This document shows, piece by piece, positions 10,884 through 23,200 of a stretch of 64,000 nt of DNA; the stretch's first letter is position 1, and every line of letters starts with the position of its first letter. A program made the position numbers and the translations under genes. This stretch comes from Halichondria panicea. Taxonomy: Eukaryota; Porifera; Demospongiae; Suberitida; Halichondriidae. Location: contig NC_087391.1 of assembly GCF_963675165.1 (NCBI RefSeq), positions 1,569,001 to 1,633,000 on the forward strand, read 5' to 3'. Under the pieces are notes generated by a model, which saw nothing but the letters and a program-made list of their open reading frames with translations, ran no database searches and was not told where the DNA came from.

Positions 10884-12015
10884 CTATGCACACACTCCAA
10901 GGCTTGTTGCTTTTACCTGACTATTGTCCTGAGGAGAGCTGATCGAGCTTCATTATGGAAGCAGATGATGACACTGGTTGGAGGGAGGTTGTCTTGTTGA
11001 GCAGCAGGGGAGCTCTTACACCTACATGCAAGTGTGGGGGAATATGTCCTTATCTCTAGAAATGAAGCCATCAAGAGCAGACAATACAAACCACATATCT
11101 GTCAGGACGGGTAGCATCGCTAACTATCTGGTTGAACTGGAAGCTCTTCATAGCATCACCTTTCACTATCTTCTAAGCACCGAGATATGACTCCATGTCA
11201 AAATCACCCAGTACAGCAATTGATTGAGGCTTCTTCTCCAGTGGACTGCTAGTGGGCTGCTTACCAAACGGTCCAACTACCTTGTCCACAAGAAGCTTTC
11301 TCTGCTTGCCACTGTCCCTTGATTCTTGAGCCATTTTCATTCGATTCTGAAGTTTTGGACCTAGTGATTTTCTTTCCTCTTTCAGTCTGATCTGAACGAG
11401 TGGATCGTTTTTATCGGAGGGTATCTTTCATTTGATATTTCTACTACTAAGTGATTTCTGAATATCAATTGCAGCATGTTTTCTAGCCAAGTCAGAATCT
11501 ATGAGGTCCTTTCAAAGGTCAGCTCTTTTCTTCATATACTGGCGATTGAATTCGTCACCATCATTGGTCCTCTTGCCTGGTTGCTCTAGTTTATGTGGTG
11601 CCCTATACGCGTATGCAGGAGAACATTGTCTACTAGCACTGACTCAGCCTTGTGATTCACTAGTGGCTGTGAGGGTGAGGCAGTACGCAAGCTCAGGAAT
11701 GTGCTGTATTCTTAAAGGGTCAATAACTTTGTATGCACAGTCACGCAGTGCTGAATATACACCATTCATTATAGTTATATCCAAAATAATTTTTATAGGT
11801 AGTCAAAAGATATGCGTTAATTAATTAATGAGAACGTTGCCAAGTTCAATACATAATTATTAATAAGCCAAGAAATCACCCTCCTTTAGGATATCATACA
11901 TCACATAGTCATGCTACTATTGAGCAATGGCTGAGGCCTCTTTGCATCGAAGACAAAGGGATAGAGTTAATCAGGTTAGGGGACACCACTACCACTATCT
12001 CATATCAGGGTTCTG

Positions 12016-12081
12016 TTAATTGTCCTGGAGTGTGAGCGGGAGCATTGTAATACAACGCTCTGCTCACACTCCAGGACAATA
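12016..12081. repeat. Perfect-stem hairpin
   Basis: The arm ttgtcctggagtgtgagc is repeated inverted as gctcacactccaggacaa about 35 bases later, inside a GALNT intron. It is probably a minimal foldback element. Confidence 0.7.
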
Positions 12082-12297
12082 TAACAAGCCATTCAGACAT
12101 CAGCTACCACCCATTTAGTACATTCATAATCCAGCTAGAGCTACTGCACTGACCTTATCCACAATGCCCTGAGGGATGTCTGACCGGTTGTTGATAAACA
12201 GGAACACTCCTGCAACTACACAGAGCCCCAAGATGACCAGGACAGGCTTCTTAGTAGCACGTCTGGTCCACCGTATCTCCACGCTGAGCTGTGATGG

Positions 12298-12461
12298 CTA
12301 GAGCTATTCTCACCTAACTCCACTGTGGTTGGCTAGCTAGCTAGTAGCTCAAAAATAACAACACAAGTGGAGGAGGGGCTTGTACATGCCACTCCCATTA
12401 TTTGCAGCAGAACCAGACCCTCCCACCTTCCTAATTTACGCAGCAACTAGCCCCTCCCACT
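12298..12461. promoter_or_regulatory. Short divergent intergenic region, GALNT / ARSA
   Basis: About 160 bp separate the GALNT anchor exon (minus) from the ARSA start (plus), so any promoter is probably shared. Position is the only evidence. No TATA box is obvious. Confidence 0.35.
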
Positions 12462-14844
12462 ATGGCTAAAGCAAAACAAATGGAGTGTATCAGCAAGATT
12501 AGTTGCTTCTTGATCTTGTTGCTGGTTACCTTTGGAGCAGCTAGGGTGGCAACCAAGCCTAACATCATACTCCTCTTTGCAGATGATGTGAGTTGAACAT
12601 TGAAAAAACTGTCCTCTCTATTGATGGTTTGGTTCCATTCCCTTCATGCAGCTTGGCTATGGAGACCTGTCTGTGTATGGCCACCCCACCTCCAGCACCC
12701 CTAACCTGGACAAGATGGCCTCCCAAGGACTCCTCTTCACTCAGTTCTACTCAGCCAGTCCACTGTGTAGTCCATCACGAGTTGCTCTGTTGACGGGCCG
12801 CTACCAAACACGCAGTGGAGTGTACCCTGCAGTGTTTGCATCTGGAAGTGTGGGAGGTATTTTTGTAATGTATTCAGCAGCACACAGCTTCACTGTCATG
12901 CAGGTCTTTCACTGAATGAGACCACCATAGCTGAGGGATTAAAGGATGAGGGATATACCACAAGCATTGTTGGAAAGTGGCATCTAGGAGTAGGCAAGGA
13001 CAATGAGTACCTACCAACAAGACAGGGCTTCGACTCTTATCTGGTACGCATTTTCGATGTGTACTGGTGTTTAATTAATTATTACAGGGGATACCATACT
13101 CACAAGACATGTGTCCATGTGTACACAAAGTGTGCTTCTATCCCAATGTTCCCTGCATTGACAAAGCCTGTGAAAATGGTTGGTATACATTTTCAACTGT
13201 CAACATTGTAAATGACTTTCTGTATAGGGAATGTTCCTTGTCCACTCTTCCAAAACGAGAACATTGTACAGCAGCCAGCCGACTTTCTCCAGCTTATGCA
13301 AAACTACTTGAAAGGAGCTGAATCGTTTATTAAAACTTCTGCTGGTGAGTAATTACTTCTACACACAGGTATCATTTTCTATTTCCTCCAGATAAGAAGA
13401 CTCCATTCTTCTTGTACTTGGCCTTCCAACACATGCTCCTCAGTTTGCTGGCAAGATGTTCACTAACTCGAGCATAAGAGGACAATTTGGTGATGCTCTC
13501 AATGAAATGGACTGGGCAGTAGGCCAAATATTCCAGTACATAGAGGAGGCTGGAGTCAAGGACAATACGTTCATTTTCTTCACTGCTGACAACGTGTGAG
13601 TAAGTATACGTACCTCCTAGAGCATCTATTATCATATTGCAGACCATCTTTGGCGAGGGAGATTTATGGAGGGAATGCTGGTCCCCTGAGATGTGGGAAA
13701 TATTCGACCTGGGAGGGCGGTCACAGAGAGCCTGCCATCGCTTGGTGGCCAGGCAAAATTAAACCAGGGAGAACAATGGAGGTATTATTGCACTGTTCCT
13801 ATGTACGTAGTTGAGCATTTTTCAACAGCCATAACTTCAGTACCGTTGATCCGCAATGTAAAATATATATAAAAAGAGATCTTATAAATGATGTGTTCAA
13901 ATAAAAGTTGGTTGGAAACATTATTTTTGTTTTTCGCCCTTGGACCATTGTATTGGGCCGAAATTATCATGATGGTAAGTTTTTCATTGAAAGCACGGAA
14001 CTCAAATTATGGCGATTGAAAGCGTTCCCGAGCTATAATTAACGGGAGGAGAGGGTTTACAAGTTTCCCTAACCTCCTGCTTGTACAGGTAGCTGCTACA
14101 GTGGATGTGTTCCCTACTCTAATGAACATAGTGGGAGGAAAGATACCTGCAAATGTGACAATGGATGGAGTGGACATGGCCCCAATCCTCTTCAATGATG
14201 GCAAGGTATGATTCACAGCATGCTAGTTTGCTTGGGTACGTATATAGATTAAGATCTCGCTCATTTCTTACAGAGCAACAGAGACTTCTTTATTTTCTAT
14301 CCTGGTGATCCAAACAAGACTCTCGGTATATTTGCAATACGTTGGAAGGAATACAAAGCTCATTATTATTCCCACGGGTAATCACTGTACCTAGCCACAT
14401 GCAATACTTGACTGACCCTGTGCATGCAGTGGACTATGCACGACTACTCACCCTGATGTTGTGTGTCGGAGTAATTACACACTTCATGCCTACGACCCTC
14501 CTCTTCTTTATAACCTTCACAATGACACGGGTGAGATCTACAAACTGAATGTCAAAGAGTACAGCGATGTCATGAAGCAAATTGAAACAGTGAGTTGTCT
14601 ATAGTGTAACCCTTGTGCTATATTTATGGCTGTATAGCATTATGGTAGGAATCTTCCCACTACTCATGTATATATGCAGTTGAAAAAGACCTTTGAGGCT
14701 GACATGGTGTGGGGAGAAAGTCAGATGGGCCGAGGGCAGAGCCCAGAGCTGGAGCCATGTGCCAGGCCTGGCTGCACTCCCTTCCCTCTATGCTGTACAA
14801 CTAGTTCTTTCCTACAACAGGACATGAGCCTAGCTCTAATCTAA
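12462..14844 (+). CDS. ARSA: Arylsulfatase A-like sulfatase, one frameshift
   Basis: Eleven exons: 12462-12587, 12652-12856, 12904-13043, 13088-13178, 13228-13344, 13392-13595, 13643-13781, 14089-14205, 14274-14377, 14430-14589, 14680-14844. The protein has a signal peptide, the metal-binding start NIILLFADD, the sulfatase signature [13 protein letters not shown] whose Cys becomes formylglycine, [21 protein letters not shown] and a Cys-rich tail ([10 protein letters not shown]) as in ARSA. ARSA is a lysosomal enzyme that removes sulfate from sulfatides. All exon phases join except inside exon 6: after YLAFQH (about 13428) the frame shifts to [10 protein letters not shown]. One extra base (mod 3) is needed, and a lost 4-base CATG/ATGC unit would fit the sequence. 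Either the copy is a young pseudogene or the assembly has an indel there. Confidence 0.85.
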
Positions 14845-15074
14845 TCACTCTAGCTGTGGACAGATCTAGCTAGATAGGTAATTTGCATAATTTTGTTAAT
14901 GTTGTTGAGTAGTAGCTTAGAAATAGAATGCATGCATATAAGGGTGTCTCTCGATCTCCTAACTCAACTGACTCACAAAAATGACCATCAAGACTCAAAC
15001 ATCCGCGCCGCGCCGCGTGTCAAGGTAATGTTTTAGACACACATTCCTTAGGTCAAAGTTCAGGAATGTGCGTG
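14845..15074. other. Spacer after ARSA
   Basis: AT-rich, with a short GC-rich palindromic run (ccgcgccgcgccgcg) near 15003-15017. No gene seen. Confidence 0.4.
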
Positions 15075-16490
15075 ATATACTGGTTGTACAGAAAAGTGAG
15101 TTCTCTCACTTTTTTCAGTGTAATGGTATAACAAAATCAAATTGCTGCTCTTTGATGTACTGAGCTATGTACATCAAACACTGACTCAGTGCATGGACTG
15201 CATATATAGTGCATATACCCTTTTAGAAAAGTTGTAGTGCCAAGTGAATGAATCTAATGCACAGGACATGATAATAAAGCTGTATAATGTTAATGTCAGG
15301 TCGTGTAATCCTCCTGCAAGAGGAATGTACAGTTAGCATGGCTTCAAGCACATACAGTTACTGAGTTAGTCTTCTTCGCAGGCCTCTAATGAAGAAAAGG
15401 AGGCCTATATATACTACTGACTGTTTGCGCATGCGCCAAATTATTTGTAAAGTTTCTGAAATTTGTATCAAGTCGTACACAGCTATATATATAGCTAGAC
15501 ACAGAGCTGTAGGTTTGTTGCAGCAGCTATGATGAAAGTGTTCGCTTCATTGTTTTCTTCACCATTTATTGTTTTTGTCGCTTAGTTTTAATTTTATTGA
15601 CCAAATCTATTATTATGAATAATAATTCAATCTGTTTGCTAAATGTGCATTGGTTGGGGTGTAGCTATAGTGAATAATAATCGTGGATTGTAGGACAGCC
15701 ATACAGGTTGCAAGTTGTACACACCCATGCAATAAAGTAAGCATGATTTACAAGAACATGCACGGCCTCAACAATTAGATTCAGTTTTCCCCACAAAATT
15801 GATATTGTGCAACAAATGCCGTAGCTGGTTATTTTTGAGGATTGACCCAGAAAAACGAAAATTTAGTGCCTCGAAAATTAGGGTACATGTAGCAATGCTA
15901 GACTGGCAGCGACAAGCGCAAGCGACTGGCCAACTGCCTATATAAGTCACTCGTCTCAGCGGAAGTGTATAGATCATATGACACTACCAAACATGTATAG
16001 ATAATGGGTTAAATTTTGCTATGAGATTTAGCTACTATGGAATTTACTGAATTCCCTAAAGTGTAAGAGCTACGACGTTGCTATTCAACCAGCTTGTTCC
16101 TAAGGCATGTAAGTCGGCGTGTGTAGGGTCAGATTCTGCATAACCCTTTCCTTGCCATTCGTGAAATCTGGAACAGGAGCGTCTTTAGGTCGATCAATTA
16201 GTGTGGATCCGGCCTCACCACGCCTCCAAGTCATTCTATTAGTCTAGATCCGGCTAGCAATTCTAGCTGGGACTCCCAGTTCTAGCTCCTTTTGTTTAGC
16301 GTGTCAGAGACTGGGAGAAGATGATTGGCACTCCCTGGCTCCTTTGGATGTACAGCTGTCCAGATCCCTAGAACATACCCTCCATTCTGACGAGTTATCA
16401 GTGCATAGGGTGCTTACTAGATTCTTGCCAGCCAGTACAGTTCAAGCTACACACAGCACCGCTCAACTATTCTCTACCCCATTATCTAGC
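15075..16490 (+). repeat. Dispersed repeat, copy 2, carrying an STX5-derived fragment
   Basis: Second copy of the repeat at 875-2175, same orientation. The STX5-like part is 15528-15726: ATGATGAAAGTGTTCGCT, then TTTATTGTTTTTGTCGCTTAG, the codons for the last residues of Syntaxin-5 and its stop, followed by matching 3' flank. A middle portion (about 16068-16376) is unrelated to copy 1. It ends in cattctgacgagttatcag...agcaccgctcaact. Confidence 0.8.
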
Positions 16491-17274
16491 TAAATCTGGT
16501 CCAACTAGACAGCAGACACAGCTAGTTAATTCAGTAAAGCCAGGGGTAGCCCTACTTCTACGGTTGTTCAGTACCCACGGTAACAATTCCTCTGGGCTGG
16601 GCTAACTAGTTGAGCCACGCCTCCCAATTCTCAAGGCTAGGTACATGTCTCTGTCTAGCTGCTTCTTCAGCTTCTTGCTCAGTTTTGTGGCTTAGAGAAA
16701 GGCCAGCTACTCAGGGGGAAGAGTCCAGATGAAAGTCTGGCAGCCAGGTGACGTCCAAACGGTCAGTTATTCTTTCCACCAACTTTTTAATCTAGTCTAG
16801 TCCTGCTTGCACTGCTACTACTACTGCTGCCTACTGCTGCTACTCTTCCTAGCTAGTCAAAGGTTTCTTTTTTTTTTTTTTTTTTTTTTATAACTACATA
16901 TGCACAAAGAGACATCAAAGCTTACATCAAAGGACACAGATTTTTAGCCTACTTGACTGATAAGGCGGTTACCTAGACTACAGTTTGTTTGTCAGGGAGG
17001 AGCTCACATACAACTTCATCTAATTCATCATAACGATTCCTTACCCATTGTTGTAATTTCTACAACAGATTGCCAAGGAAAGAGATAACGCTGTTTGTTT
17101 TTGCTTACTGTGGTGCTAAATCGTTCGAAAATCCGTGTTCGAAGTTCCATTGTTTACTCTATATGTATATGTCTAGGGGCCCACCCGTACCCTAATCGAA
17201 TCCAAGATAGGAGGTACTAAGGCACTAGGCCTATATATATAGGTACAGGTAAGGTACGTACGTGTGTCCTTGCC
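16491..17274. other. Region upstream of the first Fringe-like gene
   Basis: Mixed low-complexity DNA with a T-run of more than 20 bases at about 16868-16889. It should hold the promoter of the gene starting at 17275, but no element is recognisable. Confidence 0.4.
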
Positions 17275-20200
17275 ATGGCAAAGAAGAATTGTAAACTGTG
17301 GTTGGCATGTGTAGTAGTAATATTACTACTGATTGTTCAAGGCTATTTTGTGGCAAAGCTTCTGAGCTCCAAGATTCCTAATCGAGAAAGTTTGACATTT
17401 GTACAGAAATCGGACATTTCCAAGAAAGACTACGTAGATGTCGATCACAAGGCAACTCAAAGAAACGAATTAGTAGACACTAAACCTAGGGCTGTTGATC
17501 GAGCAAATACGGAAAAAATGGTCGGTGGATTACCACAGAAAAAAGCAGCTTTACAACACCACCATTTAAAAAGACACCACTTAAATTTCTTAGCAGAGAA
17601 TCTAGATAATAAGGGTCCTGAGCCCTTAGTAGAAACAGATGACACACTGACTCCACGACCTTTAACTGCTAACGAACAAGCTGGTAACAACATACTTTTC
17701 ACATTGAGGACCACAAGGAAATTCCATGAGAAAAGACTGCCAGTTTTGTTTGATACCTGGCTCACTACAGTCAACACCAGTAACGTATTCCTGGTCACAG
17801 ATGGAGGAGAAGATAAGAAATGGAAAGGGAGAGCTGGTATGGATGTTTTATGTTGTACGTAATGGTTATTACATGGCATGCAATGAGTGCCACAAACAGT
17901 TTATTGGCCCAGTAGTAGCTAGTGTCCTAAAATATCTACTACAAATGTACTACATATACAAGGGCCAATAGTCCGTTTGTGGCACAAACAAGGCCCGAGT
18001 TCACATCTACTACAAGGGCCAATAAACTGAATTGCCACGTAATAACTCTTAGACTGGAAACCACTCTCTTTTTGGGGGGAAAGGAGTGGCCAGCTGCCGT
18101 GTTGAGAGTTTCCCGTTGGAATGCAATTAGTACAAACCACAAAAGAATGCGTGGGGTACGTGTGATATTACTTTCCTAACAGCTAGACCACCAGTGATGC
18201 GTTATAATTGAGGCTTATATTAATTATTGTGTACAGTAATAGTTAGTGCGGTGATGGAACATGAGCATTTGTGACGTTTGCATTCTTGTGGGAACATGAG
18301 ATTCTTCATGCGCACTGGGACAACTCTCAACACGGCAGCTGGCCACCCTTCCTTGGATGGTAATGTTTCATCTAGTGGGGGGGCAGGGGTGAAACTTCCC
18401 CCCAAAATGTTTGTATAATGACGTTATTACTGTCTGTGATGTGCAATATTATATTATAACTAGATTTACTGTGATGCACTAGCATGTAATAGAGGGTGTG
18501 GACAACAAAAATGTTGCGGCGTGCGCAAACCTCCCCCCAAACTTTTAATCCTAGATGAAACCCTGATGGTAATGTTTCCAAAGGTCATTTTCCCACATAC
18601 ATGGAGCTGTAATTATTGGCACTGCATTTCCTTTGATCTCCGAGGTCAAAAGGAAACAAATAATTATAGACAGTCCTCCGTATAATTATATATATCTTTT
18701 GCATTTGTATAGGTTACATGTAATATCATTTACACGTACTTATGCAGGACTCAAGTACATCGATGTTCCTTGCCGTGCATCATATCAAAGGTATACAAAC
18801 AACTACCGTATAACGGGTAATTTTCGTGGGGGTAAAAATTTGTTCAACTCGAAAAATGGTGGTTTTAGTGAGTAAACATTTCGTTTAGTCTCAGTTGCCT
18901 GCACTGCATTCCTACGTTCCGGTAAGCCACGCCTACGTTATAATTTCGTGGAGGTCAGCTTGCCCACGAAAATAACGAATATTTTACCCCACGAAAATTA
19001 CCTGCTATACGGTATATAAATTGATGTTGCACTTCTCTGCTATTATAGGAGCAGGATGTATAATTATGAGTGTGCTTGTACAACTGGACAAAATTTTTGC
19101 GGTTTTCGTGGTTTAATCTCAAACCTCGAAAATTTTCAATATTGAAAAACCTCTCTACTGAGGGGTGTGGTCATTTGAACCTCTATTCTCGAAAATAAAA
19201 TAAAAAAATAATGTTTAGTGTAAGTGAAACTTAGTACCTCGAAAATAACCCGTTATACGGTATATGCAGATATGACCTTTGCTGCAAGGCTGGCACTGAG
19301 CTGTCCCTGATGTTCAGAGATGAGAACCTCCATTATGAGTGAGTGTATAGTATGTCCTTTCAGGTAAATATGGTTTGGTCCTTGTCGCTTAGGGCAAAGA
19401 GTGCTATGACGGATGATTAGTCATACCAACCTCACCATACACTCAGGTTTATCATTGGGATTCCTTATAAGTGTTAGTGCTACTACGCTAAGGGGTGGTG
19501 TTAATTGAAGCTCTAAAGAAAATATTTTTATGTGGGTTTTAAATTTAATAATCACATTTTTATATATGAATCTCCTTCTCTCCCTTTAGTTGGTTATGCC
19601 ATGTTGATGACGATATTTACGTACTGTTGAAGTCTTTAGTTGAGCAGCTGTCAAAGTTCCGCCCAAGAGAAGAACCAATTTACTTTGGACGCTCTGGATC
19701 AGCTTGGACTAAACCCAGAGCTGTGATACACGGGGCAAAGTACGGGAAGCCTGGACAAAAGTATCACTTTGCTGTTGGTGGGATGTATTGTCTAAGTAGA
19801 GCCATGCTGGAGCTCGCCGAGCCTTATCTAGTGTGAGTTACATTATCATAGATAGAATGGTTAGTCCATTTCGGATCCATGTAGTACTCACTGTGGGCGT
19901 GTGCATTAAGTTTGATTTCTTTTTCCAGCAACGCTAACACTAGAGCTAGGCCTGAATGTGTGTTTAATTGTTTATAGCAACACATTCCCCTACTTTATCT
20001 TAGCTATTGTATCATAGCTCTGGGCTAGAACTGCATGCCTATTGCCTCCATTCTTCAAGCTGTTAACACTCATAACAAAATTTGCTGTGGATTTGTTGGG
20101 CCTACATTAAATTTACACTTGCTGTATTTACCACAATACTTTTGCTACATGTGCAGAGGTGGGCAAGAGTTTGCCTATATACTGCCTCCAGCCTCGATCC

Positions 20201-23200
20201 CAGGCCGCACTTCCCACTTCACTTAGGGAAGTGGGCCTGGTATCGACTGCTTGCGCATGCGCTAATATCCCCCGGTATCTGGGGGCTTTGGATAACATCG
20301 TATATTCTCAGTAAAACTATGACATCACAACGAAGGGAAGTGGATTGAAGGAAGTAGATAGAAAGTTCGATTGAAGGTTTCTAGCCCATCGGATAGCATT
20401 CTCTGATAGCTACCCTTAGCCTGCTATGTTAACAAAAGACTCACAGCCTGCAACAGTGTGGATGACGATCGTCTGAAAGGAGTGAAAGCTGAGACAAGAG
20501 CCTATATGGACAGGCCACGCCCATTTAACACTATCTTTGGTGAAAGTCTACTATACTACTGCTACTGGAAGAAAATAGCAGTACAACAAACCTACACAGC
20601 TCTGTCTCTAGCTAGCTAGCTATATAGCTCTGTGTATGACTTTTAAGATATTTTCTCTGATGAATCCAGTATTATAGGAAATTTTACGGGAAAAAAATCC
20701 AATAATTTGGCGCATGCGCAAGCAGTCGATAGCAGGCCTTCTTTTCTATGAAGGCCGGTGAAGGAGGCTACCATTCTTCAAGCTATTAACACTCATAACA
20801 AAATTTGCTGTGGGTTGGTTGGCCTACATTAAATTTACACTTGCTGTATTTACCACAATAAATACTTTTGCTACACGTGCAGAGGTGGGAAAGAGTTTGC
20901 AAAATCTTGCAGCAATACTCTAGAGCCAGAAGATGTGACTGTGGGCGTAGTGGTAGGTGAGTAACATCCACCGTGGTACATGTAGATCACTGTATAATGT
21001 ACTGTACTAATGGTTTATAGCATATGCACGTATATATACATTGTATATTGTGTACATGCAGTTATACACTAATCCTAAATAATCGTATGATGTACTGCAC
21101 TGGAATTCCTACTGTAAAGCAGTGCAATTAATAGCGTATCACACCCGGAGCAGTTGCATGTCGTCAAGCAAGTTAATTGCACGGGGATGTTTTCAAATGA
21201 TGGCCGTAACAATTAAAACTCGGGAAACTGCATCAATACTATGGTTACTCGTGCAATGATTAATAGGGTTAATTATAACTCGATCAAAAATCATAATACA
21301 GTAGAACCTCGATTATCCGGACACCTTGGTTCCAGAAGCAGGCCGGATAAGTGAATATGCCGGATTATCGAATAGATAAACCACGCCTTGATCCACCCAC
21401 TTTATTGATGAATAGCAGTACCGCATGTTGTCTGCGCATGCGCAAAAGAAAAGCAGGCATGTCTCCATGGTAACAGCTGCAACGCGCATGCGCATTTGAG
21501 GGACACGCCCATTTTCTGAATTATAACTGCCAAGCCGGATAATCGAGGTTCCGGATAATCGAGGGCCGGATAATCGAGGTTCTACTGAGGTAAATAGCAC
21601 AAGGCAAATTAGGCCATTGCTTAATCCCATACTGCACACTTAACTAATTACGTTATGTTGTATATATGTGGCAGGCTAAAACATTCTAAGGAGCAAGCTA
21701 CCCCCTTTTTCGCAAGAGCAGTTTAACTTTTGGCTCAATGGGCTTGATTATTGAAGTGTCAGGTACTGTATCTGGTGTTTTAATGTCAGTTTTGACATTA
21801 TATTCAAATGACCGTATAGCTGGTTATTTTCGAGGATTGACCTCAACGTCGAACCTCGAACATTTAGTGCCTCGAAAATTGGTTTACTTTTGGTTGAATG
21901 ACCTCTCTACTCCAGGGGTGTAGTCATTCTCAATCCTCAAAAATAAAATCCAGGACATGTTCAGTTTCAGCGATCCGCCAAAATCTAGTGCCTCGAAAAA
22001 ATGAAAGCACGCCGGTGCTGGATGCCTTGGTGGATGTGTCAAAGCTACATAACATAAAGCTACTAGATTGCTAATACACGATAATAATTATGATGAGAAC
22101 ATTTTTGCATTGATTTTTCTGCATGCATGCACATAGTTGGGCGGAGTCCAACCAACGCGAGTGCCTTGTGATTATCTCCAACTCCCTCAATTTATTATTC
22201 GTACGTATATTCACAACGATAATTCATAATTGTAGGAGTGTTACTGAATCAGAGTCTGTCAAGAACGGCGATGATATACACCCACGGATTGGAACTATGG
22301 AAAGAGACAAAGAGGTTCCCAAAGGAGCTAGACAAAAAGGTATGACATACAGGAAAGGTATATAACCTTCTTGAGAGTTCCCCTCACAGTACCGTATACC
22401 GTATAACTGGAAATTTTAGTGGGTATTTGATTTGGCAGATTTTTACTGAAGATCGCCAAATTTAACTGCCAAATTAAAGTTTTCTAGTGGACACAACGTC
22501 ATTATGCCTTGGTGCGCATGCAGGGAGGTATACAGTAGTGTGTTTGTGTGTAGACTGCTACAGCTGCTTAAGGATCAATGAAGTGTAAGTGAGAGTTTCT
22601 ATAGGCTTCTAGTCACGTTTTCAATTAGTGGATTTGCTTCGTTCTCGAGTTATGCCTAGTTTTGCTTACTTGGAATAATTATTATTGCATAGCAAACCTT
22701 ATCCATGGAATGTTACTACTCCACTTAGTAGTTAGCTCTGCACTAGAACACTAGCTGCAAGAGTGAGAAGAGAGTTGCAAGGCTCTACTGATGCAGCATG
22801 CAACCATTAATTTTAGACTTTATACTTTGGCATCGTCTTTAGTCACTATTTGAGTTTCCCTGTGATTACAGATGCAGCAAAATTACCGTAAGAACATTAT
22901 GATGTCTGTGTGTATTAGCAATAGCTATATAGTATCTTTATGTTATGTAGCATCCACCGAGTTATCAGCACCCGCGATGCTTTCATTGGTGTAGTAGCCC
23001 CGCCTGAGACACCAAATTAAAAAACCGCCAAGTCTGTTCAAATGGCTCATTTGCCAAATATAATACCCGCCAAGTACCCACCAAAGTTTAGTATAGCAGA
23101 GGTAATAAATAATAAATGGAGTATAAATTTAGTTTTTGCGACAGTATCCATTATTATTTTTATTATTGAACACAATTTTCATGGCTTGTGAAATCTGCGA

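Larger units (their letters stand above)
7110..12300 (-). pseudogene. GALNT: Polypeptide N-acetylgalactosaminyltransferase (GALNT), damaged
   Basis: Multi-exon minus-strand GT27 gene. From 5': membrane-anchor exon (12154 to about 12297; RATKK then PVLVILGLCVVAGVFLFI), a long stem region (about 11090-11750), then exons with LPPTSVIICFHNEA (10917-11021), EIILVDDFSRD (10744-10811), FLDSHCEATQGWLEPLL with the DxH metal site (10506-10693), 10277-10361, 9914-9998, YDGQMEIWGGEN (9627-9726), CSHVGHIFR (9277 to about 9408), 8295-8378, about 8125-8200, and a C-terminal ricin-type lectin (7859-8003 and about 7110-7335). Lesions: in-frame stops in the stem reading (three TGA near 11435-11640 and a TAG near 11175), a 1-base T insertion in the exon at 8125-8200 that breaks the QWFLDNIYP block, and no ATG before the anchor. 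The catalytic exons are well preserved. Part of the stem could be intron, so the stop count is less certain than the insertion. Confidence 0.75.
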
